Source: CAYLLT01 sp964591605
GTDB lineage: Bacteria; Planctomycetota; Phycisphaerae; UBA1845; PWPN01
Assembly (NCBI GenBank): GCA_964591605.1
Contig: CAZQEN010000321.1
Span: 1-8,712, forward strand
Direction of reading: 5' to 3'
DNA length: 8,712 nt
Positions 6,214-8,712 of the stretch are shown in pieces. Positions within the stretch are counted from its first letter, which is position 1. Each line of letters starts with the position of its first letter. Both the position numbers and the translations under genes were made by a program. Below the pieces are notes generated by a model. The model had not been told where the DNA came from and did not search any database. It saw nothing but the letters and a program-made list of their open reading frames with translations.

Positions 6214-6331
6214 GTTGAATCCGAGGCGTTCTTTCTAATCGCCGCACAGGCCCCGGAGCGTGTTTCACCGCATTCGACCGATGCCCCCCCCCCTGCCCGC
6301 GGCGGGATCGTCCGCCGGCGTCCCATTGTAG
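6214..6331. other. Intergenic region with C10 tract and short GC stem
   Basis: This stretch separates the glycosyltransferase-like gene's stop from the nfeD promoter. It contains ten consecutive C bases (6284-6293) and a six-pair stem CGGCGG/CCGCCG (6300-6305 and 6312-6317). The stem lies 15 bases beyond the glycosyltransferase stop in its reading direction and could assist termination, but it is followed by a G-run rather than a T-run on the minus strand. I see no gene here. Confidence 0.4.
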
Positions 6332-7438
6332 TCACCCCTCGCGGGAAAAAACGTGGCCGGCGCCGTGGTGGATCTCCTGATAGAGCCACGCGGTGGCCGT
6401 GGCCATGGCGCTCGCCTGATGGTGAGCGCGGGCGTAATCGAGCGCGGTTTCGGCGAGCTGACGGGCGGCGGTGCGGTCATCGAGCAGGCCCAGCCAGGCG
6501 TCGGTCAACTGCTCGGGACGCGACGGGTCGAAGAGCCGCGCGGTGGTCCCGTCGATCAGATAATCTTCGCTGGTACCCCGCGGCGCGATGATCGCCAGGC
6601 CGCAGGCCAGGGCGGTCAGACGCGTGGCGGTGAACCGGCGGGTCAGGCCGGGCATGATGTAGAAGTCTGCCCCGCGCATTGCCTCTTCGACCATGCTCCA
6701 GTTCCGCATCTGGACGGCGAAGGTGACGTGGTGCAGCACGCCCAGTTGATCGCCGAGCCGGCGAAAGCTGCGTTCGGCGGGACCGGAGGAGAGGAGAAAC
6801 ACCTGCACTTCCTGGCCGGAGGTCACGATGCGCTGAAGCGAGCGGAGCAGGCCGTCCACGCCGCTGTCGCGGGTGAGGGGGGCCGTCACGATGCACGCGG
6901 GCACGCGGTCGGGCTGGGAGAGACACGCGGGCTCCGCCTGGGCGGTGCTGCCGACGGGGACCACGCGGGTCACGTCGCGGACCTCCGGGCGAAGATCCAG
7001 CAGGACCCGCTCGACCGTGGGTGTCACGCAGATGGCATGGATCGGCCCGGCCAGATCCATCGCGGCGAACTGACGCACGTCGACCAGGTCGGTGAGGTGA
7101 GCGACCAGGGCGCTGTCCCAGGCGGCGGCCCAGGGACGCATGCGCTCGAACAGGCGCGGGGAGAAGCAGTGGACGATGTCGGGCGGATCGATGTCGAGCT
7201 CGTCGAGCACCTCTCCGGGCCGCCATCGCCGCCAGGGCCAGATGGCTCGCGGCAGGCGCACCACGCGGGCGGGGCCCATCGCGTCATCCGGGCGGCCCGA
7301 GCTGCTCAGGACGGTGATCCGCACGGGTTCGTCCATCATGCCGATGCACAGATGGCGCACGACGCTTCCGAAGCGGTCGATGGTATCTTCGTCGACCACC
7401 AGCAGGACATTCGGAGGGCCTGATGGTTGCGTGCTCAC
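6332..7438 (-). CDS. GT-B fold glycosyltransferase-like protein (GT4 type), degenerate active site, 368 aa
   Basis: The layout follows a two-domain GT-B glycosyltransferase without membrane segments. The N-terminal domain starts with a strand (NVLLVVDEDT, 10-19), then has PPDIVHCFSPR (85-95). A second domain begins near 180 with ACIVTAPLTRDSGVDGLLRS (181-200), where GT4 enzymes usually have the start of the donor-binding domain, and goes on to VQVFLLSSGP (211-220). Near the C-terminus, LTALACGLAIIAPRGTSEDY (274-293) and LIDGTTARLFDPSRPEQLTD (294-313) match the conserved GT4 region that contacts the nucleotide sugar. The two glutamates of the EX7E motif expected there appear replaced by Arg267 and Thr275, so catalysis in the standard way is doubtful. 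The start is GTG at 7438, with only a weak GAG nine bases upstream; no better in-frame start is visible. The acceptor is unknown. It shares the strand of the nfeD operon but is 231 bp away. Confidence 0.8.
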   Translation of the reverse strand: MSTQPSGPPNVLLVVDEDTIDRFGSVVRHLCIGMMDEPVRITVLSSSGRPDDAMGPARVVRLPRAIWPWRRWRPGEVLDELDIDPPDIVHCFSPRLFERMRPWAAAWDSALVAHLTDLVDVRQFAAMDLAGPIHAICVTPTVERVLLDLRPEVRDVTRVVPVGSTAQAEPACLSQPDRVPACIVTAPLTRDSGVDGLLRSLQRIVTSGQEVQVFLLSSGPAERSFRRLGDQLGVLHHVTFAVQMRNWSMVEEAMRGADFYIMPGLTRRFTATRLTALACGLAIIAPRGTSEDYLIDGTTARLFDPSRPEQLTDAWLGLLDDRTAARQLAETALDYARAHHQASAMATATAWLYQEIHHGAGHVFSREG

Positions 7439-7513
7439 CGGCTGATCTCGATTCGTCGTGGCCTGCCGCGCCTGACATGTCTGTCGGCCGCGCGGCTGCG
7501 ATGCGTCCAGCGA

Positions 7514-7542
7514 ATCATAGCCGGGAAGAGCGGAAGTGGGAA
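7514..7542 (-). promoter_or_regulatory. Putative promoter of the glycosyltransferase-like gene
   Basis: On the minus strand TTCCCA (7537-7542, four of six) and TATGAT (7514-7519, five of six) are 17 bp apart. A start near 7507 would give a leader of about 69 bases before the GTG at 7438. Confidence 0.4.
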
Positions 7543-7584
7543 CGCGGCGCGGGCCTGGCCGGCCATTCCATCAACGAGGCCCGT

Positions 7585-7669
7585 GCAGAGACGCAGAGCA
7601 TCCAGCGCGGGCGGGGCTCGCAACCGAAACCGAGGATCGCCAAAGCGCGAAGGTACGAGAGCACGAAAG
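7585..7669. repeat. Degenerate short-period repeat DNA
   Basis: GCAGAG occurs at 7585-7590 and 7593-7598, and an eight-base rhythm follows at 7648-7669 (CGAAGGTA, CGAGAGCA, CGAAAG). From memory, tracts close to GCACGAAG repeated every eight bases are found between genes in Planctomycetota, and this looks like a decayed copy. The middle of the interval shows no clear period. Confidence 0.4.
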
Positions 7670-7724
7670 AGGACGACCTCGCGTCCGGAGGAGGAGGGAT
7701 TCACCGCGAGCCGCTGATGCTTTT

Positions 7725-7743
7725 GATTCCACCGGCTGGAATC
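7725..7743. repeat. Perfect 7-bp inverted repeat
   Basis: GATTCCA (7725-7731) and TGGAATC (7737-7743) flank CCGGC. It lies about 100 bp upstream of the prepilin-like gene. No T-run follows on either strand, so a terminator role is unlikely; an operator or a leader hairpin is possible. Confidence 0.45.
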
Positions 7744-7832
7744 GCGAGGCGGGGACGGGTAACATGTGCAGCGGGCCATTTCGCAATTATTCGTTCGAGT
7801 CGGTTCTCCCGCGGCGCCTCAGGGGCCGGGTG

Positions 7833-7838
7833 AAGGAG
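7833..7838 (+). promoter_or_regulatory. Ribosome binding site of the prepilin-like gene
   Basis: AAGGAG is followed five bases later by GTG at 7844. This strong site decides the start and implies an unusually long 40-residue leader; the next in-frame GTG at 7910 has no comparable site. Confidence 0.7.
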
Positions 7839-7843
7839 CATTC

Positions 7844-8712
7844 GTGCGATCCAACCTTCCGGGGTCGAGCCGGTGTGCATCGAGGGACCTGTGCGCGCCT
7901 TGCGCAGGGGTGCTTTCACGGCCGGCCGGGCCGTGGAGCCGCTCTCCGCTGCGACCGCGGGCGTTCACGCTGATCGAGGTGCTGGTGGTGGCGGCGATTC
8001 TCGCGCTGCTGGCGGCCGTGCTGCTCCCTTCGCTCAAACGCGGCCGCGATCAGGGCAGGAAGGCCGTCTGCGGCTCGAATCTGCACGGGCTGATGGGCGC
8101 GATGCACATGTATGTGAACGATCACCGCGGCTGGACGCACAAGTCGCCCAACAACGGCCTGTGGGACAACGCCTGGCAGAATCCGCCCGTGGTGAAGATG
8201 TACAAACCCAACGATTCCAACGCCTACTGGGGCATTGCGTACTACCGGTACGCGAAGAACAAGAGCATTTTCGCCTGTCCGGCCGTCGTGCGCGTCGATG
8301 ACTGGCCCGAGAACAACTGGGGCCTGCCCTACCAGCGGTTTTTCCGCTTCTGCGCCTACGGCCTCAACGGTTTCATTGCCAACGCCCACGGCGACGACGC
8401 CCACACGGGCCTCTACCAGGCCGGCATGCAGCTCGACCGCGACTTCCGCTTCCCGGCCACCACCATCGCCTTCCAGGACCACATCGAGCAGCGTCTCGAA
8501 CAGCCCATCGGCCCCGACAGCGACAGCTTCTGCCTCACGCCCGCCCAGGGTGCCAATCTCACGCAATGGCGCTTCGGCTGGCGAAAAACAGAGTTCCCGA
8601 GCGCCGTCGACGAATGCTTCCGCCACCTCTCACGCTCCAACACCGTCTGGCTCGACGGCCACGTCTCCGACATCCGCAAAACCGACGGCCAGGACGTGCC
8701 GGTGAGGTGGTA
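7844..8712 (+). CDS. Prepilin-like protein with N-terminal cleavage/methylation and H-X9-DG motifs (3' end cut by window)
   Basis: The 289 visible residues carry a class III/type IV prepilin-like N-terminus: a basic leader ending PRA40, then FTLIEV with Glu45 at mature position +5, and a hydrophobic helix to about residue 62. Peptidase cleavage would fall after Ala40, where glycine is more usual. The mature part has CGSNLHGLMGAMHMYVNDH (76-94), a pattern common in the large planctomycetal pseudopilin-like families, and FACP (143-146). Near the end His261 is followed after nine residues by Asp271-Gly272 (NTVWLDGHV), the H-X9-DG signature. These proteins are thought to be exported by type II/IV pilus-like machinery; their roles are mostly unknown. 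The start is GTG with an excellent AAGGAG. The last two bases of the window, TA, are either the start of a stop codon or of Tyr; the preceding GQDVPVRW resembles family ends that read RWY plus a few residues. No pilus assembly genes are nearby. Confidence 0.88.
   Translation, partial: MRSNLPGSSRCASRDLCAPCAGVLSRPAGPWSRSPLRPRAFTLIEVLVVAAILALLAAVLLPSLKRGRDQGRKAVCGSNLHGLMGAMHMYVNDHRGWTHKSPNNGLWDNAWQNPPVVKMYKPNDSNAYWGIAYYRYAKNKSIFACPAVVRVDDWPENNWGLPYQRFFRFCAYGLNGFIANAHGDDAHTGLYQAGMQLDRDFRFPATTIAFQDHIEQRLEQPIGPDSDSFCLTPAQGANLTQWRFGWRKTEFPSAVDECFRHLSRSNTVWLDGHVSDIRKTDGQDVPVRW

Larger units (their letters stand above)
7439..7843. other. 405-bp non-coding region between divergent genes
   Basis: The region carries a putative minus-strand promoter at 7514-7542, degenerate repeat DNA at about 7585-7669, and an inverted repeat at 7725-7743. 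Open frames across it give low-complexity Arg/Ser/Gly-rich peptides with no domain pattern and no good ribosome binding site, so I annotate no gene. I found no convincing plus-strand promoter for the gene at 7844. Confidence 0.6.

Noticed and set aside
6101..6268. Upstream in-frame start that would add 56 residues to the long NfeD
   Set aside because: The extension crosses the predicted promoter and places the signal peptide internally; the ATG at 6100 has its own ribosome binding site.
6353..7423. Plus-strand open frame of 356 codons antisense to the glycosyltransferase-like gene
   Set aside because: Low-complexity Gly/His/Asp/Ala composition, no start signal, and the minus frame carries clear GT-B motifs.
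7423..7833. Plus-strand open frame of 136 codons before the prepilin-like gene
   Set aside because: It reads through repeat-like DNA, has no ribosome binding site, and shows no conserved pattern.

Overview
The window is GC-rich bacterial chromosome. It most resembles Planctomycetota or a close relative. Three things point that way: a prepilin-like protein carrying both the FTLIE N-terminal motif and an H-X9-DG motif; a FloA/NfeD membrane module; and intergenic DNA made of degenerate short-period tandem repeats that read through as meaningless peptides. This is inference from content, as there is no rRNA or other phylogenetic marker. I see no tRNA, rRNA, CRISPR array, transposase, integrase or phage gene.

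Layout from left to right. Positions 1-241 are non-coding, with a perfect inverted repeat and a heptamer-like repeat present in both orientations. A minus-strand conserved-looking unknown gene (242-1003) and a plus-strand two-pass membrane protein (1232-2218) diverge from a 228-bp region with a plausible promoter for each. The membrane protein converges, with only 18 bp between stops, on a minus-strand cluster. Read in its own direction, that cluster runs: long NfeD with a ClpP-like serine protease domain (6100 to 4487), short NfeD (4478 to 3975), flotillin-like FloA (3960 to 2941), then a proline-rich single-pass membrane protein (2848 to 2237). Upstream of the cluster is a glycosyltransferase-like gene (7438 to 6332, minus). 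A 405-bp non-coding stretch follows, and the window ends in a plus-strand prepilin-like gene (7844 to the edge) cut within its final visible codon.

The main functional unit is the NfeD-NfeD-FloA cluster. The first three genes are spaced 8 and 14 bp apart, and each ribosome binding site overlaps the preceding stop codon, so they are probably translationally coupled. SPFH proteins such as FloA form membrane microdomains, and NfeD proteins are their usual genomic partners. The long NfeD keeps a serine nucleophile and a candidate general-base lysine. The fourth gene is separated from floA by a very strong stem-loop, so it may be expressed at a different level. A good sigma70-like promoter lies 85 bp upstream of the long nfeD.

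Nothing here is a clear-cut new system. The best leads are the double-NfeD/FloA operon with its proline-rich fourth member, the glycosyltransferase-like protein lacking the usual EX7E acidic residues, and the membrane protein that seems to combine a BamE-like segment with a PH-like tail.
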